Shown: positions 17,293 through 27,047, numbered from the stretch's first letter. The stretch: DNA of 64,000 nucleotides from Lysobacterales bacterium (GCA_017302135.1 JAFLDZ010000018.1:1-64000), one strand, 5' to 3'. Numbers and translations: made by a program. Notes: generated from the sequence alone by a model not told the origin.

Positions 17293-19482
17293 GTGAATCG
17301 TCGAATGTCACTGCTGTCCGCCGCGATCGGCGTCACTCTCATTGCCATCGGTACGCCGATGTCCGCGCTTTGCGCCGACTTCCGCACCGTCCGCAATCCC
17401 GTGCCCGACGAATACATCGTCGTGCTCAAGGAACAGTCCGCCAGCCTCGCCACGGAGTCCGCGAGCCGCGCACGCGTTCCATCGGTCGCCAACCAGATCG
17501 CCACGACCCATCGCGCACAGGTCGTGAGGAGTTTCAGCCATGTGCTGCGCGGTTTCGTGGCGAAAGCCGACGATGCCGCGCTCGCGCGTCTGCTCGCCGA
17601 TCCGCGCGTCGCCTACATCGAAGAGAACGGCATCATCACCATCGACGCGACCCAGAGCCCCGCGACCTGGGGCATCGACCGCGTCGACCAGCGCAACCTG
17701 CCGCTCAGCAACAGCTACACCTACGACACCACCGCGTCGGGCGTGCACGCCTACATCATCGACACGGGCGTGCTGCTGACCCACAACGAGTTCAGCGGCC
17801 GCATGGGCAACGGCTTCGACGCGGTCACCACCGGCGGCAACGCCAACGATTGCCACGGCCATGGCACGCACGTCGCCGGCACCGTCGGCGGTACGACCTA
17901 TGGCGTGGCCAAGGGCGTGACCATCCATCCGGTCCGCGTGCTCGGCTGCACCGGCTCGGGCACCAACGCGGGCGTGATCGCCGGTATGGACTGGGTCGCC
18001 GCCAACCGCGTGCTTCCGGCGGTGGCGAACATGAGCCTGGGCGGCGGTGCGGCTCAGACCGTCGACGATGCGGTCGCGCGCATGACCGCCGCGAACGTCA
18101 CTGTCGTGGTCGCCGCAGGCAACGACAACGGCAGCGACGCATGCACCAAATCGCCCGCGCGCGCGCCGTCGGCGATCACCGTCGGTTCGACCACGAACAC
18201 CGATGCGCGTTCGTCCTTCTCCAACATCGGCACCTGCGTGGACATCTTCGCGCCGGGTTCGTCGATCACGTCGTCGTGGTACACCAGCAACACCGCCACC
18301 AACACCATCAGCGGTACGTCGATGGCGTCTCCGCACGTGGCCGGCGGTGCGGCGCTGTATCTGGCGAGCAATCCGTCGGCGACGCCGGCGCAAGTCACGA
18401 ATGCCCTGAACACGTCGGCCACTGCCGGCGTTGTCGGCAATCCGGGTACGGGCTCGCCGAACCGCCTGCTCTACACCCTGGGTGGCACCGCACCGGTCGA
18501 CACCACGCCGCCGAGCACGGTCGCTGGTCTGACCGCTGCCGCATCGGGCAGCGCGCAGATCAACCTCAGCTGGTCGGCCGCCACCGACACCGGCGGTTCC
18601 GGTCTGGCCGGCTACAAGATCGAGCGCTGCACGGGCGCGGGCTGCACCAGCTTCGCGCAGATCGCCACCAGCACGACGGCCTCGTACGCCAACACCGGTC
18701 TGGCCGCGTCCACCAGCTACAGCTATCGCGTGCGCGCCTACGACGGCGCCGGCAACAACGGCGGCTACTCGGCCACCGCGTCGGCCACCACGTCCGCAGG
18801 CGGCGGTGGCGGTACCACGCTGACCAACGGCGTGCCCGTCACCGGCTTGACCGCGACCACGGGCAACTCGCTGAACTACACGATGGTGGTGCCAGCAGGC
18901 GCGACCAACCTGACGTTCACCACGTCCGGCGGCACCGGCGATGCGGACATGTACGTGAAGTTCGGCGCTGCGCCGACCGACACGGTCTACGACTGCCGTC
19001 CGTACACCGGCGGCAACGCCGAGACCTGCACGTTCCCAGCGCCGTCGGCGGGCACGTATCACGTTCGCCTGAAGGCCTACTCGACCTTCTCCGGCGTGAG
19101 CCTGGTCGGCAACTACACGACCGGCGGCGGTGGCGGCGGTACGCAGACCTATACCAACACCACGGATTACACGATCAGCGACAACACCACGGTGAACAGC
19201 CCGATCGCGGTGTCAGGCCGTACCGGCAACGGTCAGGCCAGCACCCCGGTGGCGGTGAGCATCGTGCATACCTACATCGGTGATCTGGTGGTGAGTCTGG
19301 TGGCGCCGGATGGTTCGGCGTACGTGCTGCACAATCGCACGGGCGGCAGCGCGGACAACATCAACACGACGTACAACGTGAACCTCTCGGGCGAAGCCCT
19401 GAACGGCACCTGGAACCTGCGCGTGCAGGATGCGGCCGGCGGCGACGTGGGCTACATCAACAGTTGGAGCGTGACGTTCTGA
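17293..19482 (+). CDS. Secreted S8 subtilisin-like protease with FN3, PPC and P domains
   Basis: A 729-residue preproprotein starting at GTG (17293), after AAGGAG nine bases upstream. It has a signal peptide (about 1-28), an I9 inhibitor propeptide (about 36-105, EYIVVLKE to YIEENGI), and a proteinase-K-like S8 domain. The catalytic triad can be read: Asp157 (IIDTGV), His190 (GHGTHVAG), Ser343 (GTSMASPHV). A fibronectin type III module (about 401-498), a PPC domain (503-605) and a P domain (616-729, ending NSWSVTF) follow. It should be an extracellular type-II-secreted serine protease, activated by propeptide removal. It is the longer paralogue of the gene at 23164, which lacks FN3 and PPC. 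Confidence 0.93.
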   Translation: MNRRMSLLSAAIGVTLIAIGTPMSALCADFRTVRNPVPDEYIVVLKEQSASLATESASRARVPSVANQIATTHRAQVVRSFSHVLRGFVAKADDAALARLLADPRVAYIEENGIITIDATQSPATWGIDRVDQRNLPLSNSYTYDTTASGVHAYIIDTGVLLTHNEFSGRMGNGFDAVTTGGNANDCHGHGTHVAGTVGGTTYGVAKGVTIHPVRVLGCTGSGTNAGVIAGMDWVAANRVLPAVANMSLGGGAAQTVDDAVARMTAANVTVVVAAGNDNGSDACTKSPARAPSAITVGSTTNTDARSSFSNIGTCVDIFAPGSSITSSWYTSNTATNTISGTSMASPHVAGGAALYLASNPSATPAQVTNALNTSATAGVVGNPGTGSPNRLLYTLGGTAPVDTTPPSTVAGLTAAASGSAQINLSWSAATDTGGSGLAGYKIERCTGAGCTSFAQIATSTTASYANTGLAASTSYSYRVRAYDGAGNNGGYSATASATTSAGGGGGTTLTNGVPVTGLTATTGNSLNYTMVVPAGATNLTFTTSGGTGDADMYVKFGAAPTDTVYDCRPYTGGNAETCTFPAPSAGTYHVRLKAYSTFSGVSLVGNYTTGGGGGGTQTYTNTTDYTISDNTTVNSPIAVSGRTGNGQASTPVAVSIVHTYIGDLVVSLVAPDGSAYVLHNRTGGSADNINTTYNVNLSGEALNGTWNLRVQDAAGGDVGYINSWSVTF

Positions 19483-19510
19483 TTCCCCGATCGTGATTCG
19501 AGCGACCGAC

Positions 19511-19542
19511 AGAAGCCCCGGCATCCGCCGGGGCTTCTTGTT
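19511..19542 (+). terminator. First of two tandem terminators after the S8 protease
   Basis: A 12-bp stem (AGAAGCCCCGGC / GCCGGGGCTTCT) with a four-base loop, then TGTTT. A second copy of almost the same hairpin follows 41 bp later. Confidence 0.85.
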
Positions 19543-19582
19543 TGCGCGGATCGTCCAACCGGATTGTCCAGGGGGACATTGA

Positions 19583-19613
19583 AAGCCCCGGCACCTCGCC
19601 GGGGCTTCTCGTT
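19583..19613 (+). terminator. Second tandem terminator after the S8 protease
   Basis: A 10-bp stem (AAGCCCCGGC / GCCGGGGCTT) with a five-base loop, followed by CTCGTTT. It probably arose by duplication of the preceding terminator. Confidence 0.75.
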
Positions 19614-19757
19614 TCAGGAGACTGTCCGCAGCGCCGGGCGGACCGCTGGACTTCACCGAAGTTTTAACGATTTGGTGCCCGGTTCGCAGTACAGTTAGCG
19701 GGCGTTTAGCTTCACAAAACACTTTGCTGTCTACATCCATGGATTGAGGGCGCAACA

Positions 19758-22559
19758 ATGAAATCATCGATATTCCCAGGGGCATTGAAAACGGCGGCCT
19801 TGCTGCTGCTGTTACCTTGCGCCGTCATCGCAGCACCGCCCACGGGCGGGAAGGCCAACACGACGCGTCCGCAGGTCGGACAGCCGGTCACCCCGCAGAG
19901 CATGAACACCGATCTGCGCAATCTGCCCAAGGCCAAGCAGTGGGCTCCCGGCATGGGCATCCGTGAAGCGCATCGGCGCCAGTACCGCCCTTTGGGCAGC
20001 GTGCTGCCGCATGCGCCCGCCGAGAAGGCGACCGCTGCGGACCGCCTGCCCGAGCTGCAGAAGATCTGGGATGAAAGCCCGGCCGGCAGCCGCGCACGTG
20101 CGCGCGTGAAGGCCGCCATCAGCAGCCGCGTCAGCATCAACAATCCGAACACCGGCGTCAGCCCCGGCGACCCGGTGGTCGAAGTCGGCGCCAACCACGT
20201 CATCTACGCCGTCAACAGCGGCGGTGCCGGCACCTACTTCAACGTCTACAACAAGACCGGCGGCCTCGTGGCCGGTCCGATCTCCTTCGGCTCGCTGGCC
20301 CCGGCCGGCAGCGCATGCGCCAGCGATTTCGGCGACCCGATCGTGCTGTACGACCGTCAGGCCGGCCGCTGGTTCATGCTCACGCTGGACAGCTCCAACC
20401 TCTGCACCTACGTGTCGAAGACGTCCGACCCGGTGACCGGCGGCTGGTGGGCGTACAACTATCCGACCCCGTCGCTGCCCGATTACCCGCACTGCGGCGT
20501 CTGGAACGATGCGTACGTCTGCGGCTCCAATGAAGGCGGCGCGCAGATCAGTCTGTATGCGTACGATCGCGAGAACATGCTCAATGGCGCCACCGCGCGT
20601 CCGGCGCAGCGCTTCGCCAGCATTCCGAAGATGGCGGGTTATGGTTTCCAGATGATCACGCCGGCCACGTTCTACGGCACCAGTGCCGCGCCGGCGGGCC
20701 GCAAGCAGATCGTCGCCCGTCACCGCGACGACGAAGCCCACGATGGCGCTGCCGCCAACGGCACCCAGGATTTCATCGAGCTGTTCGAGATGAACATCGA
20801 CTGGAACACGCCTGCGAACAGCAGCATCACCACGCTGCCGCGCATCGCGATCACCGAGTTCAACAGCTGGTTCCGCAACTACTCGACGTTCGCCACCGTG
20901 CCGCAGCCGGGCTCCACCTCGCGTCTCGACCCGATCCGCGAAGTGCTGCTCAACCAGCTCGTCTACCGCAACATGGGCACCCATGAAGTGCTGGCCGGCA
21001 CGCTGGCCACCAACCAGGATCCGGCCCGCACCGGCACCGTGGTCGACTCGGCGGTGCGCTGGTTCGAACTGCGTCGCGTCGGCACCGGCGCCTGGACCCT
21101 GTTCCAGGAAGGCACCTTCAGCCCGGGCGACAACCTGACCCATCACCTGATGGGCACGATCGCCATGGACAAGTTCGGCAACATGGCGATGGCCTACAAC
21201 GTCACCAAGGAATCGACGCCGACCAAGTTCGCGACCCTGGGTTACACCGGCCGCACGGCGTCCGATGCCGCAGGCGTGATGTCGCTGGGCGAAAATGAAA
21301 TCGCCATCGGCGCTGCGGTCGAAACCTCCGGCCGCTGGGGCGACTACTACCAGATGACCGTGGACCCGGTCGACGACTGCACGTTCTGGTTCGTCGGCAT
21401 GTACCGTCCGACGGGTGGCTGGCAGACGCGCATCCAGGACTTCAAGTTCCCGGCCTGCAGCGGCGTGACCACCTACACGATCTCCGGCGCAGTCACCACC
21501 GCCGCCGGCGCGGGCATCAGCGGTGTCACCGTCAGCACCGGCAGCAACAGCACCAACACCGATGCCAGCGGCGCCTACACGCTGTCGGGCGTGGCCAACG
21601 GCACCTACACCCTGACGCCGTCGCGCAGTGGCTTCACGTTCTCGCCGGCGACCCGCAGCGTGACCGTCAACGACGCCAACGTCACGGGCCAGAACTTCAC
21701 CGGCACGCCCCCGGCCAACGTTCCGCCGGTCGCGAACTTCACGTTCACCACCAGCGCGCTGACCGCCAACTTCACCGACACCTCCACCGACAGCGACGGC
21801 ACCATCGCATCGCGCAGCTGGAACTTCGGCGACGGCACCACCTCCACCGCGACCAACCCGAGCAAGACCTACGCCGCTGGCGGCACCTACACGGTGACGC
21901 TGACGGTGACGGACAATGTCGGCGCCAGCAGCAGCAAGTCGAGTGCGGTGACCGTAGTGGTTCCCAACGTGCCGCCGGTCGCGAACTTCACGTCGTCGGT
22001 GAGTGACCTGACGGTGAACTTCACCGATACCTCCACCGACAGCGACGGCACCATCGCGTCGCGCAGCTGGAACTTCGGCGACGGCACCAACTCGACGGTC
22101 GCCAACCCGATCAAGACCTACAGCGTGTCCGGCACCTATACCGTTACCCTGACCGTGACCGACAACAGCGGTGCCACCAACGCCAAGTCCGCCACGGTGA
22201 CGGTCAACGCGGTGGGTACGCAGACCTACATCAACAACACCGACTATCCGATCAACGACAACGCCACGGTCAACAGCCCGATCCGGGTCACCGGCCGCAG
22301 CGGCAATGCACCGATCAACACCCCGGTGGCGGTGAACATCGTTCACACCTACATCGGCGATCTGAAAGTGAGCCTGATCGCGCCGGACGGTACCGCTTAC
22401 GTCCTGCACAACCGCACCGGCAACAGCGCGGACAACATCAACCAGACCTACATCGTGAACCTGTCGACGGAAACGTTGAACGGCAACTGGAGGCTGCGCG
22501 TCAACGACAACTCCAACGCCGATACAGGGCGTATCGACAGCTGGAGCATCACGTTCTGA
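19758..22559 (+). CDS. Large secreted multidomain protein (CarboxypepD_reg-2xPKD-P), copy 2
   Basis: A 933-residue exported paralogue of the gene at 13773, with the same signal peptide and N-terminal domain of about 565 residues (for example GDPIVLYDRQAGRWFMLTLD). The C-terminal half differs: a carboxypeptidase-regulatory-like domain (567-652), then two PKD domains (657-735 and 737-815), then the P domain (820-933, ending DSWSITF). The PPC domain of copy 1 is missing and a second PKD takes its place. There is no catalytic motif. It precedes another S8 protease, as copy 1 does. Role unknown. Confidence 0.8.
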   Translation: MKSSIFPGALKTAALLLLLPCAVIAAPPTGGKANTTRPQVGQPVTPQSMNTDLRNLPKAKQWAPGMGIREAHRRQYRPLGSVLPHAPAEKATAADRLPELQKIWDESPAGSRARARVKAAISSRVSINNPNTGVSPGDPVVEVGANHVIYAVNSGGAGTYFNVYNKTGGLVAGPISFGSLAPAGSACASDFGDPIVLYDRQAGRWFMLTLDSSNLCTYVSKTSDPVTGGWWAYNYPTPSLPDYPHCGVWNDAYVCGSNEGGAQISLYAYDRENMLNGATARPAQRFASIPKMAGYGFQMITPATFYGTSAAPAGRKQIVARHRDDEAHDGAAANGTQDFIELFEMNIDWNTPANSSITTLPRIAITEFNSWFRNYSTFATVPQPGSTSRLDPIREVLLNQLVYRNMGTHEVLAGTLATNQDPARTGTVVDSAVRWFELRRVGTGAWTLFQEGTFSPGDNLTHHLMGTIAMDKFGNMAMAYNVTKESTPTKFATLGYTGRTASDAAGVMSLGENEIAIGAAVETSGRWGDYYQMTVDPVDDCTFWFVGMYRPTGGWQTRIQDFKFPACSGVTTYTISGAVTTAAGAGISGVTVSTGSNSTNTDASGAYTLSGVANGTYTLTPSRSGFTFSPATRSVTVNDANVTGQNFTGTPPANVPPVANFTFTTSALTANFTDTSTDSDGTIASRSWNFGDGTTSTATNPSKTYAAGGTYTVTLTVTDNVGASSSKSSAVTVVVPNVPPVANFTSSVSDLTVNFTDTSTDSDGTIASRSWNFGDGTNSTVANPIKTYSVSGTYTVTLTVTDNSGATNAKSATVTVNAVGTQTYINNTDYPINDNATVNSPIRVTGRSGNAPINTPVAVNIVHTYIGDLKVSLIAPDGTAYVLHNRTGNSADNINQTYIVNLSTETLNGNWRLRVNDNSNADTGRIDSWSITF

Positions 22560-23163
22560 TTTTTCGTCATTGCATTTCGTGATATCGAAAAGCCCCGGCG
22601 CGAGCCGGGGCTTTTTTCATGCGGTGCGTAAACGCTTTTATCGCGATCCGCGCCCAGTACGCGGCGTGCCGGGCGTTGAATATATCGAGACGAATCGATT
22701 GCCGTCCGATTCCATGTCAGCGCTGTCAACGGAAACGATGAGGATGGACGCGAGCCGGTTTTCGCGATGCAGCGGGAAAACTGCGTTTTTCATGCATGTT
22801 TTCGATGATCGATCCGTCGATCGAATCGTTTGCGCAAGCATGGTTCCGATGCGGAAAACTGGATACGCATGCGAACGTATACGCACGGTTCTCATGCTGC
22901 ATCTCGATGATGTGCGGATGTTGCGATGCGGCTTGATCGGATCGTCTAACTCGCATACGTTGCGTCGGCGGCTCCGGGGAGCGCCGCACCTGCATCGACT
23001 ACGGAACATGTTCGAGACGTCGGTCGGATCGTCGAACTCGCGGAATGGCGCCATGCGCGCCCGGCGGGTTTGCGCGATCTGATCGGCATCCCGCGCATCG
23101 GTCTTGTCCGTTCCGATGCATCCCATCCTGCATCGCCTGTCATCACCATCGAAAGGAGTAATC
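22560..23163. other. Long intergenic region before the second S8 protease
   Basis: 604 bp with a terminator at 22588-22617 and then about 530 bp without a supported gene. Composition is less GC-rich than the neighbours and rich in GATCGAT/GCATGC-like words. The palindrome GAAAACTGCGTTTTTC near 22775 matches one before the other S8 gene. The last 15 bases carry AAAGGAG, the ribosome binding site of the gene at 23164. Confidence 0.5.
22588..22617 (+). terminator. Terminator after copy 2 multidomain gene
   Basis: A 12-bp stem (AAAAGCCCCGGC / GCCGGGGCTTTT) with a GCGA tetraloop, running into six T. Confidence 0.92.
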
Positions 23164-24711
23164 GTGAATCGTCGAATCTCACTGTTGTCCGCCGCTATCG
23201 GCGCATCCCTCGTTCTTGCGGCTCTGCCGGCGTTTTCCGCCGAACTGAGGACCGCGAGGAAGCCTGTGCCGGGTCAGTACATCGTCGTGTTGAAAGACGG
23301 TACGGCCAGTCTCGCCGGCGAGCGCAGCAGCGCCGCCCGCGTGTCGACCGTCGCACGCGACATGGCAAGCAAGCATCGCGCCCGCGTCAAGCACAGCTTC
23401 GAGCACGCGCTGCGCGGCTTCGTGGCCGAAGCCGATGACGCTGCGCTCGCGCGTCTGCTCGCCGATCCGAACGTGGCCTACGTCGAAGAAGACGGCATCG
23501 TCTCGATCAATGCCACCCAGACCGGCGCCACCTGGGGTCTCGATCGCATCGATCAACGCAATCTTCCGCTGACCGGCAGCTACACCTACGACACCACCGC
23601 TTCCGGCGTGCATGCCTACATCATCGACACCGGCGTACTGCTGGCCCACACCCAGTTCAGCGGCCGCATGGGCAATGGTTACGATGCCGTCACCAGCGGC
23701 GGCAACGCCAACGACTGCAACGGTCACGGCTCCCATGTCGCCGGTACCGTCGGCGGCACCACCTACGGCGTGGCCAAAGGCGTGACCATCCATCCGGTCC
23801 GCGTGCTCGGCTGCACCGGCTCCGGCACCAACGCCGGCGTCATCGCCGGTATCGATTGGGTGGCACAGAACCGCGTGCTCCCGGCGGTCGCCAACATGAG
23901 CCTCGGCGGCGGCGCTTCGCAGGCCACCGACGATGCGATCGCACGCTTGACCAACGCTGGCGTCACGGTGGTGGTCGCTGCCGGTAACAGCAACGACAAC
24001 GCCTGCAACTACTCGCCGGCCCGTGCGCCTTCGGCGATCACTGTCGGTTCCACCACCAGTACGGATGCACGCTCGTCGTTCTCCAGCTTCGGCACCTGCC
24101 TCGACATCTTCGCTCCGGGTTCGTCGATCACGTCCGCCTGGTACACCAGCACCTCCGCGACCAACACCATCAGCGGCACCTCGATGGCGTCGCCGCACGT
24201 GGCCGGTGCGGCTGCGCTTTACCTCGCCAGCAACCCGAGCGCCACACCGGCGCAGGTCACCGCCGCGCTGATCAACAACTCGACGCCGAACAAGGTCACC
24301 AGTCCGGGCACCGGTTCGCCGAACCGTCTGCTCTACACCCTGTCGGGCGGCACCACGCCGCCGCCGACCGGTCAGACCTACAGCAACACGACCGACTACC
24401 AGATCGGCGACAACACCACGGTCAACAGCCCGATCTCCGTGTCCGGCCGCAGCGGCAACGCCTCGGCCACCACGCCGGTGGCGGTGAATATCGTGCACAC
24501 CTACAAGGGCGACCTGAAGGTGGATCTGGTCGCGCCGGATGGCAGCGTCTACGTGCTGCACAACCGCACCGGCGGCAGCGTCGACAACATCGTGCAGACG
24601 TTCACGGTCAATCTGTCCTCCGAAGCGTTGAACGGCACGTGGAATCTGCGCGTGAACGACAATGCCGGCGGCGATATCGGCTACATCAACAGCTGGAGCG
24701 TGACGTTCTGA
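23164..24711 (+). CDS. Secreted S8 subtilisin-like protease with P domain
   Basis: A 515-residue preproprotein. The GTG at 23164, after AAAGGAG, is chosen by alignment with the identical start of the paralogue at 17293 (both begin with the codons for VNRR). It has a signal peptide (about 1-27), an I9 propeptide (about 34-105), and an S8 domain with Asp155 (IIDTGV), His188 (GHGSHVAG) and Ser340 (GTSMASPHV). The P domain (402-515, ending NSWSVTF) follows directly, without the FN3 and PPC modules of the longer paralogue. It is expected to be an extracellular protease. The P domain DNA closely matches that of the M28 gene downstream. Confidence 0.93.
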   Translation: MNRRISLLSAAIGASLVLAALPAFSAELRTARKPVPGQYIVVLKDGTASLAGERSSAARVSTVARDMASKHRARVKHSFEHALRGFVAEADDAALARLLADPNVAYVEEDGIVSINATQTGATWGLDRIDQRNLPLTGSYTYDTTASGVHAYIIDTGVLLAHTQFSGRMGNGYDAVTSGGNANDCNGHGSHVAGTVGGTTYGVAKGVTIHPVRVLGCTGSGTNAGVIAGIDWVAQNRVLPAVANMSLGGGASQATDDAIARLTNAGVTVVVAAGNSNDNACNYSPARAPSAITVGSTTSTDARSSFSSFGTCLDIFAPGSSITSAWYTSTSATNTISGTSMASPHVAGAAALYLASNPSATPAQVTAALINNSTPNKVTSPGTGSPNRLLYTLSGGTTPPPTGQTYSNTTDYQIGDNTTVNSPISVSGRSGNASATTPVAVNIVHTYKGDLKVDLVAPDGSVYVLHNRTGGSVDNIVQTFTVNLSSEALNGTWNLRVNDNAGGDIGYINSWSVTF

Positions 24712-25059
24712 TTTTCCGGTGGGTCTAACGGCGCAACAAAGAAACCCCGGCGAGCGCCGGGGTTTCTCTTTTGGCCGTGACGAGCGTCGAGAAAACGGTG
24801 CTGCGATACCGCAAGCGAGCGCATGTCATCGCTCAGATAGGGTAAAAGCGGGGACAAGTGCGCGTGACCGGCGTCGACTCGGGGGCAGGGCAGACGTGTC
24901 CGGCATGGTGCGTATACATCAGATCGACGATCCGCAATTTTTTCAGGGCAACAGTTTTCAGGGGCAACAAAAGGAGCCGTGATTGCGGACCATCCGCGAG
25001 AACGGCGAACGACACGATCCGCCACGGAATCGAAGGCGGTCATTCAAGGGAGAGAGACA
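24712..25059. other. Intergenic region before the M28 aminopeptidase
   Basis: 348 bp with the terminator at 24740-24771 and no gene. The stretch 24930-24970 is comparatively A/T-rich (CAATTTTTTCAGGG) and could hold the promoter of the M28 gene. AGGGAGAGAGA at 25047-25057 is its ribosome binding site. Confidence 0.5.
24740..24771 (+). terminator. Terminator after the second S8 protease
   Basis: A stem of up to 12 bp (GAAACCCCGGCG / CGCCGGGGTTTC) followed by TCTTTT. It is a variant of the island's common terminator. Confidence 0.88.
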
Positions 25060-26979
25060 ATGAAATCAGGAAGCAGTCTGTTCGCGGTCTTCGTCGGCGC
25101 AAGCCTGTTCACCGCCTCGGTGTTCGCGCAATCCAGCGACCGCCAGCATGCGCAGCACGATGCGGACGCCGCGCTGGCATCGATGCGTCTGGAGCACGAT
25201 CCATTCGCGCCGGTGCATATCGTGATGTCCAGAAAGAGTTACGACGGCATGCCCGATCTGGTGAGCAATGCGGTGGCGAAAGCCGACACCGCAGGCACTG
25301 CGCTCGTCGTTTCGGAGATCAAGGCCTACATGCTCAGCGAGATTTCCGAGCGCATCCATCAGCGCGAAAACCGCTGCGGCGGATTCTTCGCTTTCGCGAC
25401 GCGTGCGGAAGCCGATGCCTTCGTACTCTCCGACCGATCCGCGCAGGCGATCAGCAGCCGCGCGCTGCTGGCGACGTACACCATCGACAATCAGGCCACG
25501 GTCAATCCGTGGCTGTCGCAGGTGGTCAGCACCAATATCCAGAGCACCATCGGCACCCTGTCGGCCTACCAGAACCGCTATTACACCAGCACCACCGGCA
25601 AGACCTCGGCGGAGTGGATCCGCACGACGTGGCAGGGCCTGGCCGGCAGCCGCACCGATGTGACCAGCGTCCTGTCCACCTGCAGCACCTGTTCGACGCA
25701 ACCATCGGTGATCCTGACCATCCAGGGCAACGAACTGCCGAACGAGATCGTGGTGCTCGGCGCGCATCTGGATTCGATCAACGGCAGCGGGGGCGGCAGC
25801 ACGACCCAGGTCGCGCCCGGTGCGGACGATGATGCATCGGGCATCGCAACGCTCACCGAAACCCTGCGCATCGCGATGGCCAGCGGCTGGAAACCGAAGC
25901 GCACGGTGAAGTTCATGGGCTATGCGGCGGAAGAAGTCGGTTTGCGCGGTTCCAACGCGATCGCCCAGGCGCACAAGACCGCAGGCGCGAACGTGGTCGC
26001 GGTGCTGCAACTGGACATGACCAACTACCGGACAGGTACGGCGGCCGATATGCGTCTGGTTTCCGACTACTCCAATGTCGACATGAAGACCTTTCTCACC
26101 AACCTGTTCGACACCTATCTGGCGCCGCTCGGCCTGACCCGAGGCACCTACACCTGCGGTTACGGCTGTTCCGATCACGCCTCGTGGACCAGCGCGGGTT
26201 ATCCCTCGGCGATGTTCTTCGAAGCCGGCAGCGGCGGCACGTCGGGTTCGTCGTACAACCCGTACATCCATACCGCCAACGACACGCTCGCGAACATGGG
26301 CAACTCAGCGGTGAACAGTGCGAAGTTCGCGCGGCTCGGACTGGCGTTTCTCGGCGAAGCGGCCAAGACCTCGGGCGGTGCCGGCAATCCAGCGCCGGTG
26401 GCCAATTTCACCTCGAGCGTCAGCGGCCTGACCGCCAGCTTCACCGACACCTCGACCGACAGCAACGGCACCATCGCAAGCCGCAGCTGGAATTTCGGCG
26501 ACGGCAGCACGTCGACGCTCGCCAATCCATCGCGCACCTACGCAGCATCGGGCACGTACACGGTGACATTGACCGTGACCGACAACGGCGGCGCCAGCAG
26601 CACGGTGAGCAGGGCGATCACGGTCGGAAGTTCGGGCGTGCAGACCTACACCAACCTCACCGATTACCCGATCACCGACAACGCCACCGTCAACAGCCCG
26701 ATCGTCGTCTCCGGTCGCACCGGAAACGCTCCGACGGCTACGCCGGTCGCGGTGAACATCGTCCATACCTACAAGGGCGATCTGAAAGTCGATCTGGTCG
26801 CGCCGGACGGCAGCGTCTATGTGCTGCACAACCGCACCGGCGGCAGCGCCGACAACATCGTCCAGACCTTCAGCGTGAATCTCCCGACCGAAGCGTTGAA
26901 CGGCACCTGGAATCTGCGCGTGAACGACAATGCCGGTGGCGATGTGGGCTACATCAACAGTTGGAGCATCACGTTCTGA
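25060..26979 (+). CDS. Secreted M28 leucyl-type aminopeptidase with PKD and P domains
   Basis: A 639-residue exported zinc aminopeptidase. It has a signal peptide (about 1-24, ending ASVFAQ) and a propeptide (about 25-150). The M28 domain has all five metal ligands and the catalytic acid in the order of Vibrio/Aeromonas aminopeptidase: His236 (GAHLDS), Asp256 (PGADDDASG), Glu291/Glu292 (YAAEEVG), Asp319 (QLDMTNY) and His404 (YIHTANDT). The two cysteines in TCGYGCSDH also match that family. A PKD domain (444-523) and a P domain (526-639) follow. It would trim N-terminal residues from peptides made by the neighbouring endoproteases. The ATG at 25060 has the ribosome binding site. Confidence 0.93.
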   Translation: MKSGSSLFAVFVGASLFTASVFAQSSDRQHAQHDADAALASMRLEHDPFAPVHIVMSRKSYDGMPDLVSNAVAKADTAGTALVVSEIKAYMLSEISERIHQRENRCGGFFAFATRAEADAFVLSDRSAQAISSRALLATYTIDNQATVNPWLSQVVSTNIQSTIGTLSAYQNRYYTSTTGKTSAEWIRTTWQGLAGSRTDVTSVLSTCSTCSTQPSVILTIQGNELPNEIVVLGAHLDSINGSGGGSTTQVAPGADDDASGIATLTETLRIAMASGWKPKRTVKFMGYAAEEVGLRGSNAIAQAHKTAGANVVAVLQLDMTNYRTGTAADMRLVSDYSNVDMKTFLTNLFDTYLAPLGLTRGTYTCGYGCSDHASWTSAGYPSAMFFEAGSGGTSGSSYNPYIHTANDTLANMGNSAVNSAKFARLGLAFLGEAAKTSGGAGNPAPVANFTSSVSGLTASFTDTSTDSNGTIASRSWNFGDGSTSTLANPSRTYAASGTYTVTLTVTDNGGASSTVSRAITVGSSGVQTYTNLTDYPITDNATVNSPIVVSGRTGNAPTATPVAVNIVHTYKGDLKVDLVAPDGSVYVLHNRTGGSADNIVQTFSVNLPTEALNGTWNLRVNDNAGGDVGYINSWSITF

Positions 26980-27047
26980 TCCATGCTTTCTGATTCACGC
27001 GTTCCGATCCATCGACGGGGCGACTTCCACTGCCGGCCTCGACGCGA

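Noticed and set aside
15700..26620. CRISPR or other short-repeat array
   Set aside because: The repeated DNA is coding sequence of PKD, PPC and P domains, with no regular spacer structure.
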